Part shown: positions 47,417 through 59,150 of the stretch, piece after piece | Layout: the number at the start of each line of letters is the position of its first letter | Position numbering within the stretch: position 1 is the first letter of the stretch | Source of the DNA: Sphagnum compactum | Taxonomy: Eukaryota; Bryophyta; Sphagnopsida; Sphagnales | Assembly: GCA_965153455.1 (NCBI GenBank) | Contig: OZ234494.1 | Location: 7,564,001-7,628,000 of the forward strand | Direction of reading: 5' to 3' | Length of the DNA stretch: 64,000 bases | Notes under the pieces: model-generated | Database searches by the model: none | Seen by the model: the letters and a program-made list of their open reading frames with translations, nothing else | Told to the model about the DNA's origin: nothing | Made by a program: the position numbers and the translations under genes

Positions 47417-48424
47417 CTGGTATAGAGACTAATATCAACACTGGTATCAACACGGGTATCAAATACCAGACCAGTCTTGTCTGACATAAGAGCCAATTTA
47501 GACAAGGGTCCAAGGACCAAAAACCCAGGGACCAATTTGAGGGAAATTGAACCTTGAATTGGACCCTTCTTCGCATTATAAAAAAGCACTTTTTCCTAAG
47601 GTACAATGAGTGTGTCCAAAGGCTCGGGGTCCAATTTGAGGGTCCAAATGTGTGATTGGCATGTGAAAGGATTAGGTTAACCTTTGGTAAAAAAAAATTT
47701 CTTTTTTTTTTTTTTCATTTTTTTTTATAAAATTTTTATTTCTTCTTTCTAACTTTTACGACACACAATGGATGAGAATGGATCATTACTACTTTTTTCC
47801 TTGGTGTTGTTTTTTTAAATGAGAACTGATTTAAGCCTCTCTTGTAAATTCAAATCCCCTTTCAGTTGTGAAAATTGACATTTCAATGCTTCACTTTCTA
47901 TCCCACCTTTTGATTCAGTTTCATTTCATGCGCTTGAAAAGGCTGAAAATACATTCCTAACAATCACCTTGTGAGGATCCAAAAAACTAGCCATGTCAAC
48001 TCTAGAATTGATAAAACATGATATAGTTATAACCATATCCTCAATCCATAACATGTTTTTCAATATGAGCAATGACGGGAAACGAAAACAATGAAAAAAC
48101 ATTGAAAAATAAAACAATGAGCAACCTTGGACCTTAGTTTACACTTTGGTTATCCAACCATGAGCTCTCATTTAAGCTCTTTTCTTTTAGTCTGGACCAA
48201 TTGGTTTTCCTTCCAAAAAGATGCCATGTAAGCTAAATCACAATTTGATTTGTCTTGATCGTGGACCCTTGTCTAAAGGCCTTGGGATCAATTCAAAACT
48301 CTTGACCAATGCTCCATTTCAGTTGATCCTGCCCCTTGGACCCTTGTCTGAAATGGGCCTAAGTCTGGCAGGGACTTGAGATAATACTAGTCTGGTATCT
48401 GTCTTATATTAGTCTATATACCAG
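47417..48424. mobile_element. Terminal-inverted-repeat element, ~1.0 kb, non-coding
   Basis: The left side has CTGGTATAGAGACTAATAT (47417) and, about 90 bases on, AGACAAGGGTCCAAGG. The right side has the reverse complements ATATTAGTCTATATACCAG (48406-48424) and CCTTGGACCCTTGTCT (about 48336-48351), in mirror order. The inverted arms are therefore at least ~110 bases. Extra CTGGTAT/ATACCAG copies lie inside the left arm and on both sides of the right end. No open frame with a transposase motif lies between, so this is a MITE-like or foldback element. Exact tips and target duplication are not resolved. Confidence 0.65.
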
Positions 48425-48429
48425 GCATA

Positions 48430-51169
48430 TACTTGCCATATGCCAGCCCAAAATCAATATTGAACTTAATACCAGTACTGGGCTGATATAAAAAAAATTT
48501 AAATAACCGATACCAGTACCAGCTGGTATCAAAATAAGTTGACACTGGACCAACCAGTGTAGGACTAGTGTTGTCTGGTTATACCTTTAAATTCGGATGT
48601 TAATCCGGATAGTACCCAGATGTCAATGTATCCATATCCTGAATGTGTTTTTTCACTATCCATCATATTCACATCTGATTGAACTTATTGCAAATGCTAA
48701 CCAATCTCTATGGATATTCAATAGATATCCCTAACATATCTTTATTCATATTTGTTGCTTAGTGGTATTAAATTTTATGGACATGATACTGGGTTTATAC
48801 ATATTTTTTAGAAATGATTTAAATTGATTATTCAGATATCATAGCTAGGGTTTAAGGGGACAACTTGATAGGCTTCTTTCTTGTGCATCTGCATAACCTT
48901 GTGTGGGGGTGTGGTTGGGATAAAAAACTTGTGCTACAATTGAGCAAAAATTTTCATAAAATTGGGATTCAACATTGTTTTGGATTTGGTTCACGTTGGT
49001 TTTATTTTGGAAAGCTAGGTTGTATTCTAATAAGTTTTTTTCAAAGCAACAAAATTGAAATTTTATTTGCATAACCTTTGTGCATATCTATCATGTTTTG
49101 AAAATTGAATACCAGCATATTCATAAATGACAAAAGATTTTTTTTTAAATACATATCTTTCTTTGTAATATATACATATATTTTTTATTGAAATCCATAG
49201 GATAGGTCTAAAAATCAATAACTGACCAACACTGGTCTACATCCACAGCGGTAAGAACTCCTGTACCCACAATTTTGCAATCAAATTGTGTGGCATTGTC
49301 ATTTAGGCGCTAAGTTTGTTCAGGGTAGTGACGGGAGACACTCTAACAACTGAAAATTAAGCTCCAAACATTTTGGCCAGAAACATTCTCTAGAATATTT
49401 TCCCTTCATTTCAATTGATATTGTTGTGACCTGAAACTATCATCCAAAATTTTTAATGTATTGTAATTTCTGAGCCTTTTGGTTCAAATCTTCAGAGAAC
49501 GAGAAAATATCACTCTTGCCAACAGCAGCTTACTGACAACCTCTTCCTTTTTACACCCTAGGTAGCTCCTCCCATATTAGGTCTGTATATGGTCCCAACT
49601 CCCAACACCAAGCCTTTGAGTGGGTTGGCCATCGATCCTAGAATGTCTTATATCTCAAGGTGATCAACTTCATATACAGAGACGAACATCTAAATAAGAT
49701 ATATTGCCATTAATGTATCAACAAAAATTAGCCCAGAAATCAAATCCTTACAATAAAAAAATACAAGCCCACAAGTTCCATCATTCACAACAAGAAAAGG
49801 TTCTTAGCCAAGTCAACAAACAGGTTCCTTGTTTCAGGGCACGGTGGGTAGCTGGAATGCTATTAAATGGATCCATGGGCACATCATGTGCTTACCTTTA
49901 AGGATGTCCCCCAATCAAGGCATGCCCATACACCAAAGATGGCAAATGAATGGGCAATCCAACTTCATAAAATTTGAACAACACCATGAGAAGACCTTAA
50001 CAAAACTCCTCATGATGATGAAACACTCTTGTCTTCAACCACATGAAATATGTCCATACTTTTGCTTCAAAAAAGAACTATATGAGCAAAAGATAACTAG
50101 GTGGTATATGAAAAGGGAAACTATGATTTTATTTAGTGTAAATCATTCCAAGAATGTTAGAGAATACACAGTAACTAGACCTGAGAGTCTATATAAGATA
50201 ATGAGATGTAGTTTTAACCTTCTTATTTTGCAACACATGTCACATTTGGTATTTGAACATGGGTTATCACAAACTATAATCAACATATTTATGATCTATG
50301 TCTCCTACAATTGGGTGCATAAATGTGAAAACAAAAATCACATATGAATATGTAGCAATCGGAATGGGATGAATGCATGATTTTACAAACTTAAATTGCA
50401 AAAATCTGGAATTTTGGAATTTTATCATTTGCAAACCTTGAAAACATTGCCATAAAAATTTATGAACAAAACCTATGAATATACTAGTTTTAAAATTGGA
50501 ATTGAAACAAATTGAATTAAAGATGAATTGTGTAGATGAAAATTAAAATGTAATTAAAACTTACACTTCAAATTAGATTTATATGATTTCTTTATTCTAA
50601 AACATTTCAAGCATCATACATTATGGTTACAATTTGTATTTCATGTTTATTCATTATCAAATATATAATCAATGCAATTTGAATGAATTTTACGTAGTAA
50701 AAGTTATTTGATGATTTTGTATTTATTTACACTTGGATTTTTTTGTAATTTCATGCATTGATCATAATGATAATATATTATGTACATGAGATATATTTTG
50801 ATAATTTACAGCCCAAGTTCTATAAGCAATGATTCAAAACATGTTCCATCAAATCTAATTTTATATTTGAGTATGTTCATGCTAAAAGGAGACAAATGCA
50901 CCCACTTGACTGAGTCCTTACAAAGAGTGAGTAGTTTTATTAAAAGCGATGTGTTCAAATATGATTGATCATTCAAGGAGAATACTTTTTAAATCAAAAT
51001 GTAAATGTTAACATTTAAAAAATTAAAATGTCATGACCCAAAAAAATTTGACATTATATTCTTAATATGTAAAATTATATATTAAAAAATTCTCATGAAT
51101 ACGTCATTGAAAAAAAAAATGAATATTTTCAAAAACAATCATAAAATAATGAAAGCATGCATTACATTA
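48430..51169. other. Intergenic AT-rich sequence
   Basis: 48430-48600 holds further ATACCAG/CTGGTAT motifs next to the TIR element. A plus-strand frame at 49829-50347 (172 codons) has no recognisable motif and sits in transposon-like sequence; it is not called as a gene. Otherwise nothing is recognised. Confidence 0.3.
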
Positions 51170-51172
51170 TTT

Positions 51173-51320
51173 CACTACACCAAAACATGATTTTATGATT
51201 ACATTCAGAAGCCTACATAATCAAATAGGACTCATTTTTTATGCCATTCTAATATAAGTGACTACAAAATTAACATAAACAAAAAATTTAATTTTACTAC
51301 AATCACATTTTGATATAGTG
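51173..51320. mobile_element. CACTA-type MITE, 148 bp, with TTT target duplication
   Basis: The left end CACTACACCAAAACATGATT and the right end AATCACATTTTGATATAGTG are inverted copies (right end reversed: CACTATATCAAAATGTGATT). The element is flanked by TTT at 51170-51172 and 51321-51323, matching the 3-bp duplication of the CACTA superfamily. The interior is non-coding and AT-rich. A second CACTA-like tip, CACTACAAGAGG, occurs at about 52964 without a visible partner. Confidence 0.75.
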
Positions 51321-51323
51321 TTT

Positions 51324-54300
51324 TAAGTGTGTTTTTGGGTATTCCATACTCATAAGATTCATTTCAAACCTTTCAAAAAAGAAAAATATCATCATGCATG
51401 TTGATCCAAAAAATTCAACATCAATTTAATTTACAAGTTGAAACAATGAAAACATAACCACTTTGTTGCACATGAAGTGACTCCTTATAGAAAGAATGCA
51501 CCCATTTTGGGTATTTTGACCACAAAATCTAAACCATCATGCAATAACCCATAACTTTTTCATGACATATTTTCATCATCAATATGTGGTTGTTAAAACG
51601 AGTGAAAATTATTTGTTGTCTTGGGCAAACCACTATATATACATAACATATAACCAACCAAAAGAATTAGGTTATGTTATATTTCAATTGAAGAAAATTA
51701 TGCAATCCTAGCCTTCAATTTGCATTGAATTCAAGTTGATATTATTGCTACAATGGATATAACACATCAAATTAGTGTCAAATCATGTTTGACAAGCAAG
51801 TTCCCAACAAAGTACAAGCATGGCAAAGAAGACATTTCATTCAAGTCCTTTCAAATCATCAATAATGCTCCAAAATGTAAATGAAAAGTAGATTTGTCAA
51901 AACTTTTAATACTAGATGCTTCATTTCTAGGAAACAAAAATTCATGATTTGATAAAAAAATCCTTTTAAATTACAAGGACCTCCAACATGGTCTCATAGT
52001 AACAAAGCTTTTTTTATTTCTCCAATTGCACTTAATGAACAAATAACAAATGTATATACTTCAAACTAACTTCATACTCCTAAAAAGACCTAACATTACA
52101 TATGCCCATTGTTGTGTCTGCAATTAAAGTTGATTCACACTTGGTGTTAAATCAACGGTAAGTCAATGTTAAGCTTTCTTGATTATTATGTACATTCACA
52201 TATGAATTGTTAGCTAACATTGTCAATGACATGGCATCCTAAGTGGCAAGTGGTGATATCTTGATGTTAGACATTGGTGATAGCCAACATTCAATCTAAC
52301 TTAGATTTTAGACATTTTTTTCAACTTTAGATAACAAGGCCAAAAATGATCATTTAACTCAATGTTAGCTAGCACATATAAGATGGGGGCGGGAGGTCTA
52401 GATCCCACCTCCTTCACACTTACCACCCACCTGGAGCAAAAGATAAGACAACAAGACTGCTACGTACCTTTAAGGTACCTCTGGTGTGAATGCCCTATTA
52501 TGTTAGGGTAGTGAAACAGGTTGTGGCATCTTAAGTGTAAATGCACAACTTTTTTTGGTGGCTGAAGTTTCATCATTACTAACATTATGTGCTAAAATCT
52601 AAAAAAATGTGACAACTATGCTAATGGTAGCCTGTTTTAACAGAAACACCCTCACACCAGGTGTGAATCTTGCTTTAGTACAAGAATACAGCTACAAATT
52701 TTTCCCCTCAGTCTGCCCTCAGCCCTGTTTTTTTCACTTGTCATGTTTTGCACCCGTAACCTCCCATGTTATGAGTACCAAGGGGCACGTAACATGCCCA
52801 AAACATGTATGACACAGACCCAAAACATGTCTCAAAATGCCAAGGTAAAAAGAAATGTGGTAAAGGGCAGACTGGGGGAAAAAGAACTGCAGCAATACTC
52901 TTGTACTGATGCATTAACAAGTATGGGCATATGTAATCTTAGGGCCTAAAATAGTGTTTGCATCACTACAAGAGGTTGTATGTGCATCCCATATGTATGT
53001 AGGTCTCCATTTTGTTTTTCCTTACTATAAGGTTTCATGGACAGACATGTGGTCTACTCTTTAGAATTGAACAACAGTTGAGGCAAACTGAATTACTTTA
53101 GAAATGCTCCATAAAATCATAAATATTTACTTTCACAATAATGAAGGATGTATGTATTAAATGATTTACTTTTTGCTTCAATGAATTGACTTTTGGTGTA
53201 TAATATTATCCGAAGACCCAAATATCTGCACTACGGTGACCATTCTACTTCTTCTGTAGATACTTTACCATGCTTCGACTAAATGGTGTGCAAAAATGGT
53301 TAACATCAAATCAATGATCATGTCCCATGGGACAAAGATTAAAATAGTCAAAAGCATCCTCCCTTTGAAAGTTGTATCAAGGTTGAAACCAGATTGTGTT
53401 CAATTTGTCAAAGGTTGTTTGGACTTGGAACACAGAAGTTAAGGATTGGATTCTTTAAAAACCTTTCACAATGTTCTTCAATGTAAGATCACTTTTGCCC
53501 CCTTGTTGTGGTAATTTATATTATTATTTGTTCAATGATATGGTTGGATGAATCCAACAAATGCCCAAAAATATTTGGCTTCAAAATGAAGGAGTTGTGC
53601 CATCCACAAAGGTCGATATAAAATTAAAAACATGAACCAGATTTCCAATCAATGTTTATTGAATCTAATGGAAGATGGGTGCAAACCAAAAAAAGAAATA
53701 TGTAGATCTTGTGTGCACATGTCGTATCATCATTATGATAAAATAGGCAAATGTTTAAGAATGGTCCATGAGCTTCAATTTTCAACACAAGAATGACTAT
53801 TATATTGCTAACTTTAGACACATGATTTGACATTGACATGTGTTGGGGCCAAAGCGTTACCTCTTCCCTTCTATACTTCAACACGAGTATATTATCATTT
53901 GGTTAAGAAAAAGGGAGATCTGTATGCAAAACCCATACTTCAACCATATTTTTACATGGTTGAAGTATTTGAACCAAGGCACTCCAACTGGTTTCATGGC
54001 ATAGTGAGCACCTCAAGCCACTAACTTGTGATTAATGAATTATGTCACAAATTACATCCAAAAACCAATCCCAATTAGTTCATCAAACCAAAGTTTCTTT
54101 TTTTTTTTAATTTATTGATATCAAAATTTTGAGAAAATTCAACAAAAGTTTAAAAAACTGGTTGAATTTACATTAGAAGAAAACATCCAATTTTTTCCCA
54201 ATTTTTTGTCAAAAAATGGAAAAGCATTGCTAGAGAAAATTCATTGCATCAAACATACATGTATTTTAAAAGTAACACAAAAAAATTTTAAAATAAAAAT

Positions 54301-55025
54301 ATTTCATGTAGTTTAAATAAACCTTCACAGATGACATTAATATATGTTGAACACCCATTTTCATTCATATGCATATATATAAAGGCTAATGCTCAAATGT
54401 CCTTTCAATAATGCCATAGTGGGCGATATGGAAACTTTATTAAGTTAGCTCCTCAATTAAACACAACTTTAAGAGATATTTGCCTCATTTTTTTCAATGT
54501 ATTATCCACAAGTCTAAGGTACAACCTTACATTATAACCATGTTCAATTTATTTCATATTTAAACTTTTTCATCTTATTCAAATAATTTTTCTTGAGATA
54601 TTTTCATGTATATTTCACATCCTTGTCCCACATCATCAAGTTTTGTGTGAAGTTGGATTTAAGTTTAAGGTAAAAATGCAATCTTAGGAGATAATTACAA
54701 CATTAATCCAAGGATGGCAAGGTGCTTTTGTCCAAAAATCAAATTTCATAAAATAGATTTGTGGAATCATTATTAAGAAATAACTTGTTATGAAATACTG
54801 AGTGGTCATTAACTAATTCAAAGGTATGTTTTAAAACTAAATTTGTAGAATCAAATACCCATTTATTACTCAAAAAATATTATTCAAAAATCTAAATCAA
54901 ACCACCCCATCACTTTGTAAAACAATATGATTTCAAATGGACTTAACATGTATCTTTAAACTTCCATGAAATTTTTTGTCAATGTGTATACCAGCATTTG
55001 AACTTTAATTTTTTTCATAAGTAGG
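51324..55025. other. AT-rich intergenic sequence
   Basis: No gene recognised. Paired TTAGCTAACATTG / GTTAGCTAGCAC and AATGTTGGCT-like motifs at 52140-52375 hint at another small inverted-repeat element, unresolved. Frames at 52609-52949 and 53624-54024 have no motif. Confidence 0.3.
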
Positions 55026-55029
55026 ATTA

Positions 55030-55445
55030 GTATGTATCTAACTAGGTAGATAGGTAGGTACACATGCTTACCTACCTATGTTTTTAAATGTTCATACCTA
55101 CTTATGTAAACTATAAGTAAATCAAAAAATTGTCTTCATATGTAGGTAGATAATAGGTAGGTAGATAGATAGATAAATAGAATATAAGTAGGTAGGTAGG
55201 TAAATAAATAGGTAACTTAATAGTAAATAATTAGGACATAGGTAGGTAGATGGTAAGTAAGTAGGTAGGTAGTCGGTAGTGGGACATAGGTAGGTACGTA
55301 TGTAGGACATAATAGATAGATGGTGGATAAATAGGCAGGTAAGTAAGTTAATAGGACATAGGTATATAAATGGTAGGTAGGTCGATAGGACATAGATGTT
55401 AGGTAGGTAGGTCAGTAGGACATAAGTAGGTAGATGGTAGGTAAA
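55030..55445 (+). repeat. GTAG/ATAG tetranucleotide microsatellite with higher-order pattern
   Basis: Runs of TAGG, TAGA and TAAG tetramers dominate about 400 bases. Within it TAGGACATAGGTAGGTAGAT-like blocks recur at roughly 20 to 55 bases (GGACATA at about 55232, 55281, 55302, 55353, 55388, 55418), so the microsatellite has itself been duplicated in larger units. The long minus-strand frame here is Tyr/Leu/Pro repeat output and not a gene. Confidence 0.75.
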
Positions 55446-55449
55446 AATT

Positions 55450-58095
55450 CCCTTAAAAACAATTTTTTTTTTTTGTTTAAAGAAAGGCAAGGTTACATTT
55501 TCATATAAAATTATACATAATTTTAGGTTAGTTGCAAATTTGGGGTATACACTACATGGGCGAAATTTGAATATAATGATTAACATTATAAATGCATTGA
55601 ACCTAATGTAGAATGAAGATTGAAGGTCTAAGGTAGAAATTTAACTATTTAGTCAAAAATCAAGTGAAAGAAACCCAATACCCTTTCTAGAATCTTAGTA
55701 ACTAGACTTGGATTCAATATTGTTTTACAATATTGGATTGGATGTGGATGAAATCATAAGATCATTTAATTAGAAGTTAAAGTTAATCTAGTGTATGTCC
55801 TGAATCCCCGTTGCTCCCATTTGTAAACTTTTCATTTCGCTTCAAGGTTGAAACAACAATGTGGCATTAATTTTTTTTAGTTCATCACTTTGTGAGCCTT
55901 GTGCTAAAGATTTGATGAATTGTCGCCATTCTTCTGGTTCACAAAGTTTGCATTGAAACTCCATTGTGCCTGCAAAAGTTTTTGGCGCCTACTGTTCAAG
56001 TATGGATGTGCTTGAGCCTGCCTTCGAGCTTCGGTTGCCATTGCCTTCCACCTGCCAAGATGGTTGTCACAAACGATTCAAATTGGACTTGAGAAGTTAC
56101 TACAACAAGTTCACAACTTTGTGTCAATTTTCGTTTATAAATTTGTTGTGTAAAGATGACAAAGATTACGTGAAGGGAAGTTTTTTTGGGCGCAATCATA
56201 GATTGTCAAATCATGCATGTTTAGACCAAGTTGCAATTGTGAAGTGAATAGGTGCAGAGACAATGAAGGTATGAGTAGATCTTGATCTCAGTAATCTTCA
56301 AGCCTTTGTATTAACCTCTCAATTTTTATTTTTTTTATGTTGCATTTACATCTGGTTTTAAAGCACACTTATTTGCATCAATTGAACTCAGATCTTAATC
56401 ATTAGGTTTTCATTTTTGCAAGTAACCTAAATAGTTGGTGATTGTTAGCGAAAAAGAAGTAGGATTGTTGTGGCAAATATTCAAATTCAAACCTAGAAAA
56501 TTGGGTCTTGATTTAGGAAATTATGTGCTGTTGGAACTAAAGCAAGACTCGTAGCTTCAACCAGAGGCATAAAAGAAGGAAAAGCTACCTCCATAAATAG
56601 ACATGATTTAGCTTGCACCAAATGTGAAAAAACTTGGATTTTTTTTCACAAAATTCGAGGTAGAGTAGTAGGTGCAACTCTTGATGCATGTGTTGAGTGT
56701 TAAGAACACACAACCACTAGTGATCTTTGCACCTATTTCTATAAAACAACTGTCAAAACAATTGTTTTCTCCAATAAGAGCGGTTGGGGATAACAAGCAT
56801 AGGAGTTTTCCCACTTTGATGTTTCATTCATGCTTACACCTTTTTTTGGAGACCAAGGGGCTCAACAACAACAAGAAGCAGTGTTTTGTTGGAGTTTAAC
56901 CTAGTGTGAAAGTTTTGGTGTGACTGTAGGCAAGAGTGAAAGGTGTGGGTGCTTTCCATCCTGGTGTAGAAATAACAATAACTAGTTCTAATGATCATTA
57001 TTTGGGTTGTTTCCCACATCTCCAAAGTATATAACTAGATTTAAGTGTATTCCTTTTGTTTGTGTAGGTGACATGTTCCTCAATGGCATTTGTCTTCAAT
57101 GGTTATGAATTCAAAGACATGTGCACTAGTTCAGGGTTTAGGAGTGTTAAAAGATGGTAAACATGTTTGTGAATGAAGATCTAGAATATTCTAATATAAC
57201 TTGTAACTACAATTTGTTGATATCTTTGTAGGTCTAATTTGATTAATATCCAGATGCAACTATGGGAATGTTGGAGATGTGGTCACACAACTCACACATA
57301 CCTACATGTCATGGTAGTTCAAACAATGGAAATGCTTTGAAGTATATAACACAAAGTGAAGGTATGCAAGCACATTCTATTACTTTATATTGTTGTGACT
57401 TTTGTGATTACTGTTTAGGATTATTATATGCATGTACATAATAAGGAAGAACTTGAATACTGCTTGTTGTAATTGCTTGTCCACTACCCGCGACCTAGTT
57501 ATTTGCTATAGAATTACAAATTCTCTACCATCGTCATGGAATTCATTTGAACATGGGTGTATGAGTTAGCTTTTGATGTAATGTTCTTTGTTAAGGATCA
57601 AAATAGGAATGCCACACACGGTACAACCCCCACAAACTCTAATTTGTTAGAACTAAGGTTTCATTTATTGTAGGTCATGGAATACCCACCAATTTTTTGA
57701 TTTCTTCCTAATATTCTACAAGACTAAAATGGCAATAATCAATTTTCATTCCATGAACATTCTTGTTTTCACCTACTTGATGTCATAATTGTTTCTAATT
57801 ACAGATGTTCAAAAGGAGGTGAAAAATGGCCCTTGTACTAGATGTGGCTTTAAACAAGGTTTATGCTGCTGACCCTCCCTAAGGACTACAACATGAATCT
57901 ACCTAAGTCAGTGAGGATAAGGTTCCAATGGAAGAAAATGAAATAGCTTTAGATTGATGTGCTTAGCAGCATTCAGGTATGGTTTTCTTCACCTCTCTTA
58001 TATACAATCCTAGCTATCCATCCAGTAATGAATGAAAGCATGAGGTTTTAAACAATAAAGAATTTAGACTACCACTATTGTACCACCTTTTTTGG
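55450..58095. other. Intergenic; possible relic coding at 55.9-56.25 kb
   Basis: A plus-strand stretch at 55966-56247 contains PSTCQDGCHKRFKLDLRSYY and LSNHACLDQVAIVK with several Cys/His, perhaps a decayed zinc-binding module, but I recognise no family. The rest has no exon or repeat that I can define. It may be the 5' part of the large transposon whose ORF starts at 59151. Confidence 0.25.
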
Positions 58096-58099
58096 ATGG

Positions 58100-58855
58100 G
58101 AAACTATAGAAAATGCTTGGCAGCTGCTAGGCGTTTTCTGGATTTGAAATCCTAGAAAGCGCTTGGTGGTCGCTAGGCGTTTTCTAGATCAAAATTGATA
58201 GAAAGTGCCTGGTAGTTGCTTGGCATTTTCTGGATGAGAAATCCTAGAAAACGCCTAGTGGCCACTAGGTGTTTTTTGGATCAAAAAGGGTAAAAAATGC
58301 TTAGCAGCCACCATGCGTTTTTAAAATAAAAAATGGTAGAAACCACTAGGCATTTTTTGGATGGGAAATAATAGAAAACGCCTAGCGGCTGCCAGGGGAT
58401 TTCTGGACTGAAATTTCTAAAAAATGTCTGGTAGTCGCCAAATGTTTTCTAGATGGAAAATGCTAAAAAATGCCTGACAATTGCTAAGCATTTTTTGGAT
58501 CCAAAATGCTAGAAAACACCTAGCGGTTGCTAGACATTTTTTAAACCAAAAATGCTAGAAAAATGCATGGTTGCTGCCAGGTGTTTTTTGAATCAGAAAT
58601 GGTGGCCACCGAGAGTTTTTGGGATCGAAAATGGTAGAAAACACTTGGTGGCCACTAAGAGTTTTCTGGATCTGCAATTTTAGAAAAGGCCTTGATGCAA
58701 CAAGGCGTTTTTTAGATCAAAAATCATAGAAAACGACTACCAAGTGTTCTCTTGGTTATAAATCGTAGAAAATGCCTAACATCCATCAGGTGTTTTTTGG
58801 ATTGAAAATCATAGAAAACACATGGTGGCCACCAAATGCTTTATGGATCAAAGAA
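58100..58855 (+). repeat. 46-bp tandem repeat, ~17 copies, each with a dyad (hairpin) core
   Basis: The GCGTTTTCTGG-type motif recurs at 58131, 58177, 58223, 58269, 58315, 58350, 58397, 58444, 58488, 58534, 58581, 58613, 58659, 58705, 58744, 58790 and 58836: mostly 46 bases apart, with three shortened units (spacings 35, about 32 and 39). Each unit reads about AAAACGCCTAG-(C/T)GGC-CGCTAGGCGTTTT followed by a CTGGATCxAAAAT spacer, so the two halves of the core are inverted repeats. Degenerate extra units lie at 58906-58980, and one lone unit (AAACGCTTAGCGGCCACTGG) at about 60703. Confidence 0.9.
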
Positions 58856-59150
58856 AAGTGAGAATTGAAAAGAACGTTTCTACACAGTTAGCTTGGACAT
58901 AAAAATGCCTAACGGCTACATGGCATTTCGACGCATTGGTATTGGGTGTAGAAACACATGGTGACCACCAAGTGTTTTTGTGCAATAATGATAGCTTGTA
59001 ATGGGCAAGTTACAAAACACATGTTATGGCTAGAACTCTAATCCTTGATTTAATGTCGCATTCCATTTATTCTTGGTTGAACAAGATATGGATGAAGGAT
59101 TCATATTTGGTAGTTCTATTAATATTTGAGACACAGATGAGAATGAAAGG

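Noticed and set aside
49829-50347. 172-codon plus-strand frame
   Set aside because: No recognisable domain or splice signals; AT-rich, transposon-like surroundings.
55122-55586. 154-codon minus-strand frame rich in Tyr, Leu and Pro
   Set aside because: It is simply the translation of the tetranucleotide microsatellite.
58100-58855. CRISPR-like array (regular repeats with variable parts)
   Set aside because: The whole 46-base unit repeats, with no unique spacers; no cas genes; the host is a plant. It is a satellite-type tandem array.
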